Source: Pirellulaceae bacterium (lineage in GTDB: Bacteria; Planctomycetota; Planctomycetia; Pirellulales; Pirellulaceae). Taken from it: 64,000 nt of DNA. Below the pieces are notes generated by a model that had not been told where the DNA came from, searched no databases, and saw only the letters and a program-made list of their open reading frames with translations. A program made the translations under genes and the position numbers. Positions 1 to 8,895 of this stretch are shown in pieces. The stretch spans positions 186,001-250,000 of the forward strand of contig JAGYIQ010000004.1 in NCBI GenBank assembly GCA_018402565.1, in the 5' to 3' direction. Position 1 is the first letter of the stretch. The number at the start of each line of letters is the position of its first letter.

Positions 1-1060
1 CAAACTTCCAGGCATTTTCCGGTACCAACTGGTCGTTAGCGAGTTTCCAAAACACGAGCCCTCCCGAGCCAACGCCAAACGAATTGTGAATGGTAACAAC
101 CGATTGTTTATCCGGCGAAACCACCACATCGTTCACCTCTTTGAAAGGCAACGTAAAGTCCCCAAAGACCTCGTCGCTGTCTGTATCGACCAGGATCGCT
201 TGTGACGTATCGTGAAAAGGATTGGTCCGGTAAACCGCGAGCAGTTCGCCGGAATTGCCACTGTAGAAGAGCCGAGACCTCGTGTGCGGCTGATAATCCG
301 CACTAAATCGCGCCGGCGGCAAGTCGATCGACTTGTCGTTGACGTACTCCCGTTGCGGACCGGGTACATAGCTAAACAAGGCGGAGTCGAGCGAGACTTC
401 TTTGGCGATTTTGACGGTGCGGCCTTCGATCGGCAGTTCTCCGTCTCCAAAGACCTTCAGGTCGGGCTCGGCTTGGGGTGCCTGCATGCCACCCAGAGAC
501 GAATCGACACTGCCTGAGGGCTGACTCGGTTGGATCGACGTTCCACCTTCAAACGGATTGGTTTCCACGGCCACCTTCGCGCGGACTTCACTCAGATGGG
601 TTCGGTCGGCTTCGCTCAGTTTATCGAGAGCGATCGTGATGAATTTATCGTCTTTCTTCAGTAGCTTTACTTCGGTATCGGTGAGATCAAGGATCGTGGC
701 TTCAACTTGGAATTTGCCAGTGGCGTCTGTCCAGGTTCGATACTCCTCCGGAAAGCCTTGTGGTTTGGCCGAGCTAACCAACTTGGCTCGACGGGGAGGA
801 ACGAGATGCCGAACCTTACGACCGAAAAAATCTGCCTCGACGCGACACCATCCGCCACCCACCAATTCAATCACAACCTGTTGCTGCTTCTCGCCGTGGA
901 ATTCGAATTCGATCCGATCGCCGACTTTGAACTTTGCGGCTTGGTTCTGGGCAACTACCCAACCGTTCAATAATCCCACCCCGATCAAAGTCACCAAAGC
1001 CAACAGCCGGCCGGCCGGCGAAGGAAATACGACACTACCAATCCCAGCCTGACGTAACAT
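1..1060 (-). CDS. SHD1-domain secreted protein, C-terminus cut by window edge
   Basis: This leftward reading frame starts at the ATG complementary to 1058-1060 and stays open to the window edge, giving about 353 residues with no stop, so the C-terminus is missing. Residues ~18-38 are strongly hydrophobic and end near VVAQNQ, which fits a signal peptide. Residues ~107-160 (EYRTWTDATGKFQVEA onward, ending KLSEADRTHL) match the SHD1 (SLA1 homology domain 1) pattern common in planctomycete secreted proteins. The rest resembles beta-propeller strands (LLAVYRTNPF, VVVSPDKQSVVTIHNS). It is transcribed divergently from another SHD1 gene at 1495. The family role is not established; an export or cell-envelope role is inference. 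Confidence 0.8.
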   Translation of the reverse strand, partial: MLRQAGIGSVVFPSPAGRLLALVTLIGVGLLNGWVVAQNQAAKFKVGDRIEFEFHGEKQQQVVIELVGGGWCRVEADFFGRKVRHLVPPRRAKLVSSAKPQGFPEEYRTWTDATGKFQVEATILDLTDTEVKLLKKDDKFITIALDKLSEADRTHLSEVRAKVAVETNPFEGGTSIQPSQPSGSVDSSLGGMQAPQAEPDLKVFGDGELPIEGRTVKIAKEVSLDSALFSYVPGPQREYVNDKSIDLPPARFSADYQPHTRSRLFYSGNSGELLAVYRTNPFHDTSQAILVDTDSDEVFGDFTLPFKEVNDVVVSPDKQSVVTIHNSFGVGSGGLVFWKLANDQLVPENAWKF

Positions 1061-1094
1061 AAACCGCCCGTTCAAATGTGAGGAAATTGGGAAT

Positions 1095-1124
1095 TTGTCA
1101 ACCGACGTCTGGCCTTATTATAAT
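1095..1124 (+). promoter_or_regulatory. Possible sigma-70-type promoter in the divergent intergenic region
   Basis: TTGTCA (1095-1100) and TATAAT (1119-1124) are separated by 18 nt, close to the sigma-70 consensus, and point towards the SHD1 gene at 1495, leaving a leader of about 360 nt. The rest of 1061-1494 shows no gene. Planctomycete promoters are poorly characterised, so this is only a candidate. Confidence 0.35.
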
Positions 1125-1494
1125 CGTAACCATTCGTGAAACAAGCGATGGTCGATGGTCGACCACCAGCGAGCGGTTAGATTGAAAGTGCGAAGATTCT
1201 GCCACGATCGATCCGGAGCACCCCGTCGACGAGTCTGATTTTTGTACCCATTCCACCACCCGGCTAAGGGCGGTCGGGGCATTTACGTCCCAGCCGACAC
1301 CTTGATTCCCCTGTTTTCTAGATTAGGATTTAAGGACGCGCATTCGCGTTGTCGGACGACCGGGACGACCTGGCAACTGGGGCGGTTTGGGGCTGGCGGG
1401 TGTTCAGAATGGCAACGCTCGACCGCTGGCCGTCCGGAAAGTAGAATTTCGCGCGGATACGGGGTACTTGGGACTTACCGCAGAAGGTTTTGTA

Positions 1495-2445
1495 ATGATT
1501 TTGATGTCGAGTCTCGTTTGGTTGGTGGCGTTGCTGTTGGCTCCCGTGGCACAGGACGCGGAATCCCGGACCTGGAAGGCCGGAAAAGCCGCCTACTCGA
1601 TCAAGGGCGAACTGTTTGCCTACAACGACACCACCGTCGTCATCAAACGAACCGGCTCGGAAAAGCTGGTGGCGATGGAAATCGCCGAGCTGGCGGAAGC
1701 TGACCAAAAGTTCATTGCTGACAAACGGGAACAGGATCAGCGAGAAGCCCAAGTGCCATCGGCAGAGGACTGGCATACCTGGACTTCGGCCTCGGGTTGG
1801 CAGATCCGCGGACGAGTGCTGGCGTATGGCCGAAAAGACCTGGTGGTCGATCGCAAGCTGGGCTCCGTCACGATCAACGGCAAAAACTTCAGCAACCTCG
1901 ACGCATTGCATCAAAAGTTGGTACTCGCCAGTCTCTCGAAGCTGGAGGGCAAGACCATCGCCGACGATTCGGACCTGCGAACCTTGGCCGTTTCGTTTCA
2001 AGGGCAACCCAAAGAGTACACTCTGGAGGGCGTGATGCTCCAATTGGAGAACAAGGACGAGATCCCTGTGCCGTTCTTTCTGTTCAGCGAGAAAGACCTA
2101 GAACTGCTGCGGTCCGGCTGGGAAGCGTGGTTGGCTGCCGACAACGACTCGGCAGCTCGAACTCGCGAAGATTTCCTGGTCCAACAAGAGGCCATGCAGT
2201 ATCAACGGATGCAACGACAGCAAATGCAGCACGAGCAGATGGAAGTCCTGAAACTCAATCTGTTGGCGACGGCTGTGGGTGCGACGAACATTTGGGAAGT
2301 CGCTCTCTTCCCCGCACCGGGCGTCCGCGGTCGTCCGATGACCGTGGTGGTTACGGCCCCCAACAGCCAAGCGGCTGCCCAGATCGCCGTGCAACAGCAC
2401 CGCGGTTTTGTGCCTGGCCCCATCCGTCGCGTCAATAACAACTAG
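1495..2445 (+). CDS. Secreted protein with two SHD1-like domains
   Basis: The likely start is the ATG at 1495, because MILMSSLVWLVALLLAPVAQ is a good signal peptide; the frame is open further upstream but that part looks non-coding. After it come two SHD1-like modules, one starting at RTWKAGKAAYSIKGEL and ending AELAEADQKFI, the second starting HTWTSASGWQIRGR and containing NLDALHQKLV. A Gln/Met-rich segment (QYQRMQRQQMQHEQM) suggests a short coiled coil. The last ~85 codons and stop are duplicated at 8408-8684, beyond the DUF1552 gene. It pairs divergently with the SHD1 gene at 1-1060. No enzymatic motif is visible; the function is unknown. Confidence 0.8.
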   Translation: MILMSSLVWLVALLLAPVAQDAESRTWKAGKAAYSIKGELFAYNDTTVVIKRTGSEKLVAMEIAELAEADQKFIADKREQDQREAQVPSAEDWHTWTSASGWQIRGRVLAYGRKDLVVDRKLGSVTINGKNFSNLDALHQKLVLASLSKLEGKTIADDSDLRTLAVSFQGQPKEYTLEGVMLQLENKDEIPVPFFLFSEKDLELLRSGWEAWLAADNDSAARTREDFLVQQEAMQYQRMQRQQMQHEQMEVLKLNLLATAVGATNIWEVALFPAPGVRGRPMTVVVTAPNSQAAAQIAVQQHRGFVPGPIRRVNNN

Positions 2446-2963
2446 GGCCGCGAGTCGTCGAGTTGCCACTGCGAACTCGTCCCTTGTGACCTCGCTTGCC
2501 GCTCGAACGCCAAATCGAACGACGTGCCTTTGGGCAGGCTGCTGACAACGGTTGCGACAGCAGGCTCGGAAAGTCGCGTGCGCCCGTTGCCCAGTGGCTC
2601 GTCGGACGCGGTGCGTTCGCGACCGTGCACGCATACACCGAAACTTTAGTCCTTCGGCCGGTTGGGCGAGCTGAAATCCCGACGCTCGTGTTTCTGTGCG
2701 TCCTTCACCCTCTCGCGGTTCAACCATCCGATTGACCCCTTGTGTGGCCTCTACCTAGGGCTGACACTCGTCAATGCCTGCGGACCAACTCAGGCCGGCC
2801 AACACGTGCTGCGCCGGCTCTCTCAGCAACCTGCCCTCATGGTCCTAAAATCGGGGCCATCTTTATAAAGGTCAGATCACAACTCGACCTCCGTCGCCGC
2901 ACCTGGCCCTCGCCGTGGCGTCTGAGGAATTTTTTTTCGGAATCTGGCAGGTTCGGGGGCTGA
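2446..2963. other. Intergenic region upstream of the ECF sigma operon
   Basis: About 520 bp with no convincing gene on either strand. It separates the SHD1 gene from the sigma factor and presumably carries the promoter of the sigma operon. The GGGGG at about 2954-2958 serves as ribosome binding site for the ATG at 2964. Confidence 0.4.
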
Positions 2964-3524
2964 ATGCGGATAATACTGCGTATGCATGAGGCGACACCCC
3001 AGATCCAACTGTCCGAAACGGCATTTTTGGCCCTGCTTGCAGAACACGAGTTGGGTTTACGTGCCTTTGCGCGTGCTGTAGTGATAGATTGGGATTTGGT
3101 GGACGAGGCCTTGCAGGAAGCCAGGCTCACGATGTGGCAGAAACGAGGTCAACTGCAGAGTGCCGACGGATTTATCCCCTGGGCTAAGGTGATTCTCCGC
3201 TTCAAATGCTTGAAGCAGTTGGAGAAGCTCCGGCGACGGCGGCCTGTACTCAGCGACGACATTTTATGCACGCTAGCTGAGCGTGACGCGACTCACTCCG
3301 CAATCGAGGTGACCCAACGTGGTAGAGCGCTCCACACCTGCCTGGATCAGTTCTCTGCGGAGCATCGCGAGCTGTTGCTGGCACCCCACCGTTCAAACGC
3401 CTCGGTGGTGGAGATCGCCCAACGTCAAGGAAAATCCCCAAATGCACTTTATAAGCTGCTGGGGCGGTTAAGAGAACAGTTGGTCGCTTGCATTCGCCAA
3501 CGCCTGGCTACGGAGGCTCCATGA
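2964..3524 (+). CDS. ECF-type RNA polymerase sigma factor
   Basis: This 186-residue protein has ECF sigma architecture. A region 2-like segment (AFLALLAEHELGLRAFARAV, then DLVDEALQEARLTMWQKR) is followed after a linker by a region 4-like helix-turn-helix (FSAEHRELL, then VVEIAQRQGKSPNALYKLLG). A Gly-rich Shine-Dalgarno lies 5-9 nt before the ATG at 2964; an alternative ATG at 2982 has none. The stop overlaps the next start as ATGA (3521-3524), so it is probably translationally coupled to the anti-sigma gene. By family it should direct polymerase to a small regulon, probably including its own operon; that is inference. Confidence 0.85.
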   Translation: MRIILRMHEATPQIQLSETAFLALLAEHELGLRAFARAVVIDWDLVDEALQEARLTMWQKRGQLQSADGFIPWAKVILRFKCLKQLEKLRRRRPVLSDDILCTLAERDATHSAIEVTQRGRALHTCLDQFSAEHRELLLAPHRSNASVVEIAQRQGKSPNALYKLLGRLREQLVACIRQRLATEAP

Positions 3525-4381
3525 ATACTCGTTCCCATGAACTCGTACAGAAGTATCTGTTAGCGATCGCATCCGAAGAAGAAGTACGCGATCTTGAAAA
3601 TCTGTTGGAAGGCGACATCGCACTACAGCACGAATTTCTGTTGCAAGCAGAGATCGACGCTCATCTGCACCTCGCGGAACAACCGTTACATGGGGTCGCT
3701 GCATCGGCCACGGATCCATTGAGTATTCAGCCTGGCCACCAAGCGGAATCTTCCGGACTTTGGAAGTGGATTTCTGCCATCTCCACTTTGGCGGCTGCAA
3801 CTCTTTTGGCGTTCTTCGTCATGGATGCCTCACCTGCTCGTCCAGCGATGGCTGCACCGTCTTTGAACAACCTACTTAACAGCGTTTCCTGGATCGAGCG
3901 GAACATCTGGGTCGCCGCGTTAAGCGGTGATCTGTCAATGCTTCGAATGGAACTGAATCAGGGTGTCGCTGTTGATGCGAGGACAGAAGAAGCCTACACA
4001 CCGTTGCACATCGCAGCGGTGTTCGGTCAGACGGCGGCTGCCGAGTTGTTGCTCAGCCACCAAGCCGACGTTCGCTTGACTGACAACAACGGCAACTCCG
4101 CCTTGCATATGGCCGTATTCCTGGGGCATACCGAAATCGTGCGCGTCTTGCTGGCGTATGGAGCCGATCCGCTTGCGCAAAATCGAGATGGTTTCAGCTC
4201 GATCGACTGTGCCGGTGCACCATGGAGCGAGGACTACGAAGCCCACCTTCGTCAGGCGGAAGCCGAAATGAAGACTCCGCTGGACATGAATCGAATTCGC
4301 AGCGAGCGATTCACGATTCTCAAACTGCTGGTGGGAAGTGACAGCCGAACCGATAGACTCCGATTGGAAAGCGAGCGATGA
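3521..4381 (+). CDS. Membrane anti-sigma-like protein with ankyrin repeats
   Basis: About 286 residues from the ATG at 3521, which follows GGAGGC and overlaps the sigma stop. The N-terminal ~70 residues (HELVQKYLLAIASEEEVRDL, LLEGDIALQHEFLLQAEIDA) resemble the helical sigma-binding region of FecR-like planctomycete anti-sigma factors; no Cys/His zinc motif is visible. A transmembrane segment follows at ~90-110 (SAISTLAAATLLAFFVM). The outside part carries ankyrin repeats (YTPLHIAAVFGQTAAAELLL, NSALHMAVFLGHTEIVRVLL). The likely role is to hold the neighbouring sigma factor at the membrane until the ankyrin part senses a partner. The stop overlaps the next ATG (ATGA, 4378-4381). Confidence 0.75.
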   Translation: MNTRSHELVQKYLLAIASEEEVRDLENLLEGDIALQHEFLLQAEIDAHLHLAEQPLHGVAASATDPLSIQPGHQAESSGLWKWISAISTLAAATLLAFFVMDASPARPAMAAPSLNNLLNSVSWIERNIWVAALSGDLSMLRMELNQGVAVDARTEEAYTPLHIAAVFGQTAAAELLLSHQADVRLTDNNGNSALHMAVFLGHTEIVRVLLAYGADPLAQNRDGFSSIDCAGAPWSEDYEAHLRQAEAEMKTPLDMNRIRSERFTILKLLVGSDSRTDRLRLESER

Positions 4382-4500
4382 ACATACTTACCAAATGCTC
4401 AGCCCGAATTGATCTCGACTTCGAGGCACTTCGCAATGCGCATCGTCGAATCCGCGACGCCTTTAATGGACGTCCCATCAGGATTGAGATGATCAAATGA
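4378..4500 (+). CDS. 40-residue small protein, coupled on both sides
   Basis: The ATG at 4378 overlaps the preceding stop as ATGA, and its TGA (4498-4500) overlaps the next ATG at 4497 in the same way. The 40-residue product starts MNILTKCSARIDLDFEALRN and ends RPIRIEMIK; it is basic and has no transmembrane segment. Two consecutive ATGA couplings are unlikely by chance, which argues that it is translated. It may be a small regulatory partner of the sigma/anti-sigma pair or simply a coupling element; no family is recognised. Confidence 0.55.
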   Translation: MNILTKCSARIDLDFEALRNAHRRIRDAFNGRPIRIEMIK

Positions 4501-7013
4501 GTCATTCCGATCACGACCTGGCTGCGGTGCAAACAACGACTCGCTCCGAGCGCAGGCATGACATTGATGCGCTACGAGTCATTCTATTTGGGCTGCCTAT
4601 CTGGCTTCACTATGTCACTCTTTGCACGTGGACCCATGCTGCCGTGACGCATGTGAGTGCTCGACAGTTCACTGACATTCCTCCAGACATTGATGCATTG
4701 GTCCAAGCTACCTGCATTCACTGTCATGATTCGCATACAGAGACCTCGCTGAACCTGGAATCGTTGTCGAGCGCTTTGGCCGACCCGGAGTCGATGAAAA
4801 AATGGGTTCATGTCTTTGATCGTATTAAAGACGGTACCATGCCTCCGCCTTCCGAAGCACGCCCCGATGTTGAGATCGCAGCCGCCGCGACGGATGCACT
4901 CAAGAACTGGTTGCAAGAATACAGCCTGTCGCAACAGCAACGCGCTGGACGTGTACCAGCAAGGCGGCTGACCAGGTCCGAATATCGATTCACGGTACAG
5001 GACTTGTTGGGCATCCAATGGGATGCAACAAAACATCTTCCCGATGAAGTTGATTCAGGAAGCTTTGATACCGTAGGCAACACTCAGCGACTTTCTGCCA
5101 TCCACATGGAAGGCTTCTTGCAGGCCGCGGATGAAGCCTTGGCGCAAGCCATTGCTCTCGGCCCGAATCCGTATCGTGCGGTAAGCCTGGACTTCGAGAA
5201 CAGTGCCAACCTCCGGTACTTTGATGACAAGAAGCTGCATGAAGGCGGCAACATCATGCGACGCCTGGAGAAAGGTGTCGTGATCTTTGTCGACAACGAC
5301 TATCTGATTCATTCATACCGATCGATGGGTATGAGCATCGACGTGTCCGGTATCTACCGAATTACAGCGCAGTTCGAAGCCTTCCAGGCGAAACAGCCGG
5401 TCACCTACAAGATCATCGCCAAGCGGCCCAGCGGCGATGCGAGCTTGATTCAAGTGGGTGATCTCGATCCTGGTGAGCCTACGGACATCGAAACCGATGT
5501 CTATCTTGAACCCGGCGACAGCTTCTATGTGACGATGCATGCGGATGATCAGGGCACCGCCTACATCGCGCTTCGGGCCATCGACGTCAAGGACTATCAA
5601 GGTCCGGGATTGGCGATTCGATCGCTGGGCGTGGCTGGACCGATTCACGACAAGTGGCCGCCCAAGAGTACTCGTGACCTATTACACGGGGTTGAGTTTC
5701 TGACGAGTACAGAGACAGGTGCTACGGAAATCAAACTCTCCGAACATCCGATTGAGCACGTACGGGAGATTGTCGGCAAGTTTGCTGAGCGTGCGTTTCG
5801 TCGCCCAGTCCAACCTGCGGAAATCGACTCGTTTGTTGAACTCGCTCAACCAGCCATCGAAGCAGGACTGCCATTTGACGAAGTGATCCCCGTACCGCTA
5901 CGATCCATTTTGTGTTCGCCTCAGTTTCTCATGCATGCAGGTCAGCCTGGAGACTTGGACTCCTTTTCGCTCGCCAGTCGATTGTCCTACTTTTTATGGA
6001 AGAGTCTGCCGGACGCTGAGTTGCTTGACTCGGCTTCCATCCGAGCGCTGAATACCGACGTGGAATTGGCACGACAAGTTGACCGCCTGCTGGAGGACCC
6101 TCGCTCGCAGCGTTTCGTCAACGACTTTGTGGGCCAATGGCTGCGACTGCACAAGATCAATGCGACTTCGCCCGATGCGAAACTCTATCCAGAATTCGAT
6201 GAACTCCTCGGCGATGCACTCCCGCAAGAGACGCAACTCTTCTTCGCCCATCTCATTCGGGAAAATGCTTCGCTCACCGACCTCATCGACTCAGATTATA
6301 CGTTCGTGAGTCGACGCTTGGCCCAACATTATGGCTTTCCGAACATCCAGGGTCAACATTTCCGCAAGGTACAACTTCCCGCAGGTAGTCCCCGCGGTGG
6401 CGTGCTGACACAAGCTGCGGTCCTGAAGACAACGGCCAATGGAACGGTTACATCACCCGTGACTCGAGGAAACTTTGTGCTCACCAATTTGTTGGGGACC
6501 CCACCTTCGCCACCTCCGCCCGGCGTTGGCTCGATCGAACCGGACACACGCGGCAAGACGACGATTCGAGAGATTCTAGAGGCGCATCGCGACAACGAGG
6601 CCTGCCAAGCTTGTCATCGGAAGATTGACCCACCAGGTTTTGCGCTCGAGTCGTTTGATCCAATTGGGAGTCTGCGCACGAACTACCGTTCGAGCGGACC
6701 GGGCGAGGGTCTCTTTGCGCAGTTCTCGCCAGCGACTTATCACGCTGGACCACGGGTTGACCCCAGCGGCGAGACAGCCGCTGGTCGCCAGTTCGGAGAC
6801 ATCATTGAATTCAAAAAAATCTTGATGGACCAAAAGGAACAGGTCGCCCGCAACTTTGTGTCCCAGCTAATTGTCTACTCGACCGGCGGGGAGATCGAGT
6901 TTTCCGATCGCGAAGTCATCGAGGCAATCTTAAAGCAAACCGAAGCAAACAACTATCCCGTACGAGATCTGATTCACGCCGTCGTCCAAAGCCGTCTGTT
7001 CCGCCAAAAGTAA
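4497..7013 (+). CDS. c-type-haem DUF1587/DUF1595/DUF1592/DUF1588/DUF1585 protein
   Basis: An 838-residue planctomycete-type protein. A hydrophobic segment at ~26-50 anchors or exports it. CIHCH at residues 73-77 is a c-type haem attachment motif. The known domain order can be followed: DUF1587 (RLTRSEYRFTVQDLLGI, ~155), DUF1595 (FAERAFRRPVQPAEIDSF), DUF1592 (LASRLSYFLWKSLPDAELLD to DSDYTFVSRRLAQHYG), DUF1588 (RGGVLTQAAVLKTTANGT to ACQACHRKIDPPGFALE) and DUF1585 at the end. CQACH in DUF1588 may be a second haem site. These proteins are usually encoded beside a DUF1552 protein, as here, and are presumed periplasmic redox proteins of unknown substrate. Start ATG overlaps the 40-residue ORF. Confidence 0.92.
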   Translation: MSHSDHDLAAVQTTTRSERRHDIDALRVILFGLPIWLHYVTLCTWTHAAVTHVSARQFTDIPPDIDALVQATCIHCHDSHTETSLNLESLSSALADPESMKKWVHVFDRIKDGTMPPPSEARPDVEIAAAATDALKNWLQEYSLSQQQRAGRVPARRLTRSEYRFTVQDLLGIQWDATKHLPDEVDSGSFDTVGNTQRLSAIHMEGFLQAADEALAQAIALGPNPYRAVSLDFENSANLRYFDDKKLHEGGNIMRRLEKGVVIFVDNDYLIHSYRSMGMSIDVSGIYRITAQFEAFQAKQPVTYKIIAKRPSGDASLIQVGDLDPGEPTDIETDVYLEPGDSFYVTMHADDQGTAYIALRAIDVKDYQGPGLAIRSLGVAGPIHDKWPPKSTRDLLHGVEFLTSTETGATEIKLSEHPIEHVREIVGKFAERAFRRPVQPAEIDSFVELAQPAIEAGLPFDEVIPVPLRSILCSPQFLMHAGQPGDLDSFSLASRLSYFLWKSLPDAELLDSASIRALNTDVELARQVDRLLEDPRSQRFVNDFVGQWLRLHKINATSPDAKLYPEFDELLGDALPQETQLFFAHLIRENASLTDLIDSDYTFVSRRLAQHYGFPNIQGQHFRKVQLPAGSPRGGVLTQAAVLKTTANGTVTSPVTRGNFVLTNLLGTPPSPPPPGVGSIEPDTRGKTTIREILEAHRDNEACQACHRKIDPPGFALESFDPIGSLRTNYRSSGPGEGLFAQFSPATYHAGPRVDPSGETAAGRQFGDIIEFKKILMDQKEQVARNFVSQLIVYSTGGEIEFSDREVIEAILKQTEANNYPVRDLIHAVVQSRLFRQK

Positions 7014-7026
7014 TTGGGATATACCT

Positions 7027-8292
7027 ATGACAACGCGTTCACTCCATCGCCGCACCTTCTTGCGGGCAGCCGGTATTTCACTCGGACTTCCTTTTTTGGA
7101 GTCGATGACGCCTGCGCTGGCGACCAGTCGCGCAGCGCCGCCCAAGCGACTGATCTTTGTCTGCACCGCACTCGGACTGCACTCGCCGAACCTGTGGCCG
7201 AAGACGACTGGCCCAGACTACGAGTCGACGGCCTACCTGGAAATCCTGAAAGCTCATCGAAACGACTTCACGCTCCTCAGCGGACTTTCGCACGAGGAAC
7301 AAACCGGACGGCAACCGCATGACAGCGAAATGACTTGGTTGACGGCGGCGCGGAAGCCGGGGATGGCTGGTTTTCGCAACTCGGTTTCCGTCGATCAAGT
7401 CGCAGCCAATCACTTTGGCAACGCAACTCGCTTTTCGTCAGTGACCCTGGGGACCGCCAAAGCTCAAAGCCAATCGTACACCAGCGGCGGTGTGATGATC
7501 CCGGCGGAAACGTCTCCAGCCAGCGTCTTTTCAAAAATGTTCCTGGACGGCAAGCCGGACGAGGTACGCGAGCAACAACGACGACTTGGCGAGGGCCGCA
7601 GCATTCTGGATCAACTGCGCAGTGAGACCCAGAAGCTGCGCGGTCGAGCCAGTGCGTCGGACAATCACCTGCTCGATGACTACTTTGATTCTGTCCGGCA
7701 AGCCGAAACCAAAATCGCCGCCGCTCAAGGCTGGATAGACAAACCCAAGCCGACTGTCCACGTTGAGCCACCGGTCGACATTAACGATCCATCGGACTTG
7801 CTCGGACGAACCCGATTGTTGATGGACCTCGTGCCGCTGGTTGTACAAACCGATTCTTCACGAGTCATCACCGTGATGGTGCAGGATCACGCGGTCGTTC
7901 CCCAGGTTGAAGGGATTTCAACCGATCACCATAATCTGTCTCATCATGGGCAAGATCCTGCCAAGATCGGGCAATTAGAGAAGATCGAGGCCGGTATCGT
8001 TCGGTGTTTTGGCAGTCTTTTAGAGCAAGTCAAACAGCCCACTGAATTCGGTACCCGTTTGCTGGACAATACGACGATCGTCTTCGGCAGCAATCTTGGC
8101 AACGCCAATTCACACGAAGCCAAAAACCTGCCGATCTTTCTGGCTGGTGGTAGCTATTCGCATGGCCGATACGTTGACCTGCGAAACGATCACGACCAAC
8201 CGCTGTGCAATTTGTTTGTTCGCTTGCTGCAGGACGCGGGAATCGAAGCGGAAGCCTTTGGCCAAAGTACAGGCCGACTGACCTGGACTTGA
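7027..8292 (+). CDS. DUF1552 family protein with Tat-type signal
   Basis: A 421-residue protein that starts MTTRSLHRRTFLRAAGISLG, a twin-arginine-type export signal followed by a hydrophobic stretch. The body matches the DUF1552 family (KRLIFVCTALGLHSPNLWPK, LSGLSHEEQTGRQPHDSEM, ending with an FGSNLGNANSHEAKNLP segment). DUF1552 proteins are almost always encoded next to a haem/DUF1592 protein and are thought to act with it in the periplasm; the reaction is unknown. It lies 13 bp after the DUF1592 stop, so it is very likely in the same sigma-controlled operon. Confidence 0.92.
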   Translation: MTTRSLHRRTFLRAAGISLGLPFLESMTPALATSRAAPPKRLIFVCTALGLHSPNLWPKTTGPDYESTAYLEILKAHRNDFTLLSGLSHEEQTGRQPHDSEMTWLTAARKPGMAGFRNSVSVDQVAANHFGNATRFSSVTLGTAKAQSQSYTSGGVMIPAETSPASVFSKMFLDGKPDEVREQQRRLGEGRSILDQLRSETQKLRGRASASDNHLLDDYFDSVRQAETKIAAAQGWIDKPKPTVHVEPPVDINDPSDLLGRTRLLMDLVPLVVQTDSSRVITVMVQDHAVVPQVEGISTDHHNLSHHGQDPAKIGQLEKIEAGIVRCFGSLLEQVKQPTEFGTRLLDNTTIVFGSNLGNANSHEAKNLPIFLAGGSYSHGRYVDLRNDHDQPLCNLFVRLLQDAGIEAEAFGQSTGRLTWT

Positions 8293-8407
8293 GCCGCCCA
8301 GAGTCGGTCGACACTGCAGAAAACCGGTGGAGACCAAATCGTTCCCGTATCAATCGCGTGCTTACGCATTTCGCTTTAATAGCCAAGACATGGTGCGTCC
8401 CCAGGTG

Positions 8408-8684
8408 GCTTTTGTTCCAGCAAGTGGCCATGCAGTATCAAAGGATGCAGCGTCAGCAGCAGCAGCAGCACGAGCAGATGGAAGTGCTGAAACTCAATCT
8501 ATTGGCGAGGGCTGTGGGTGCGCCGAACATTTGGGAAGTCACCCTCGTCCCCGCACCAAGCGTTCGCGGCCGTCCAATGACCGTGGTGGTTACGGCCCCC
8601 AACAGCCAAGCGGCTGCCCAGATCGCCGTGCAGCAGCACCGCGGTTTTGTGCCTGGCCCCATCCGTCGCGTCAATAACAACTAG
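8408..8684 (+). pseudogene. 5'-truncated duplicate of the SHD1 gene 3' end
   Basis: From about 8408 the sequence matches 2175-2445 at high identity, through the same stop codon and the C-terminal VVVTAPNSQAAAQIAVQQHR motif. The Gln run is expanded here (CAG/CAA repeats at ~8455-8470). The 5' part, signal peptide and both SHD1 domains are absent. It is therefore a remnant of a second SHD1 paralogue or a duplication product left at the right border of the sigma/DUF1552 operon. Confidence 0.75.
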
Positions 8685-8685
8685 G

Positions 8686-8806
8686 GCTTTGTCACAGCCA
8701 AAACTTGGGGTGTGGTAAACGGGACAGCCGTCAATTGTGGGCAGCACCCGCAGGGACTTTTCGGCAGTTGACTCCTGCCCCCTTTACCACACCGATCCCA
8801 GAATCA
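8686..8806. repeat. Palindromic dispersed repeat (REP/MITE-like), copy 1
   Basis: Two imperfect inverted arms of 29 nt (8709-8737, GGTGTGGTAAACGGGACAGC onward; 8765-8793 ending CCCCTTTACCACACC) could form a long hairpin. The element begins GCTTTGTCACAGCC. A second copy in inverse orientation lies at 30868-30983. It carries no coding capacity, as expected of a non-autonomous element. 8807-8895 holds nothing recognisable. Confidence 0.65.
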
Positions 8807-8895
8807 AACAATGATAAAGCACGAGTCAATTCCAATCGCAGGACTAGCCGCTTAACCGCAATCCAGCACATGATTAACAGCATCAACCGCCCCCT

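Noticed and set aside
667-1052. Plus-strand and short minus-strand frames in the first kilobase
   Set aside because: The long minus-strand SHD1 frame starting at 1060 explains this region; the others are shadows.
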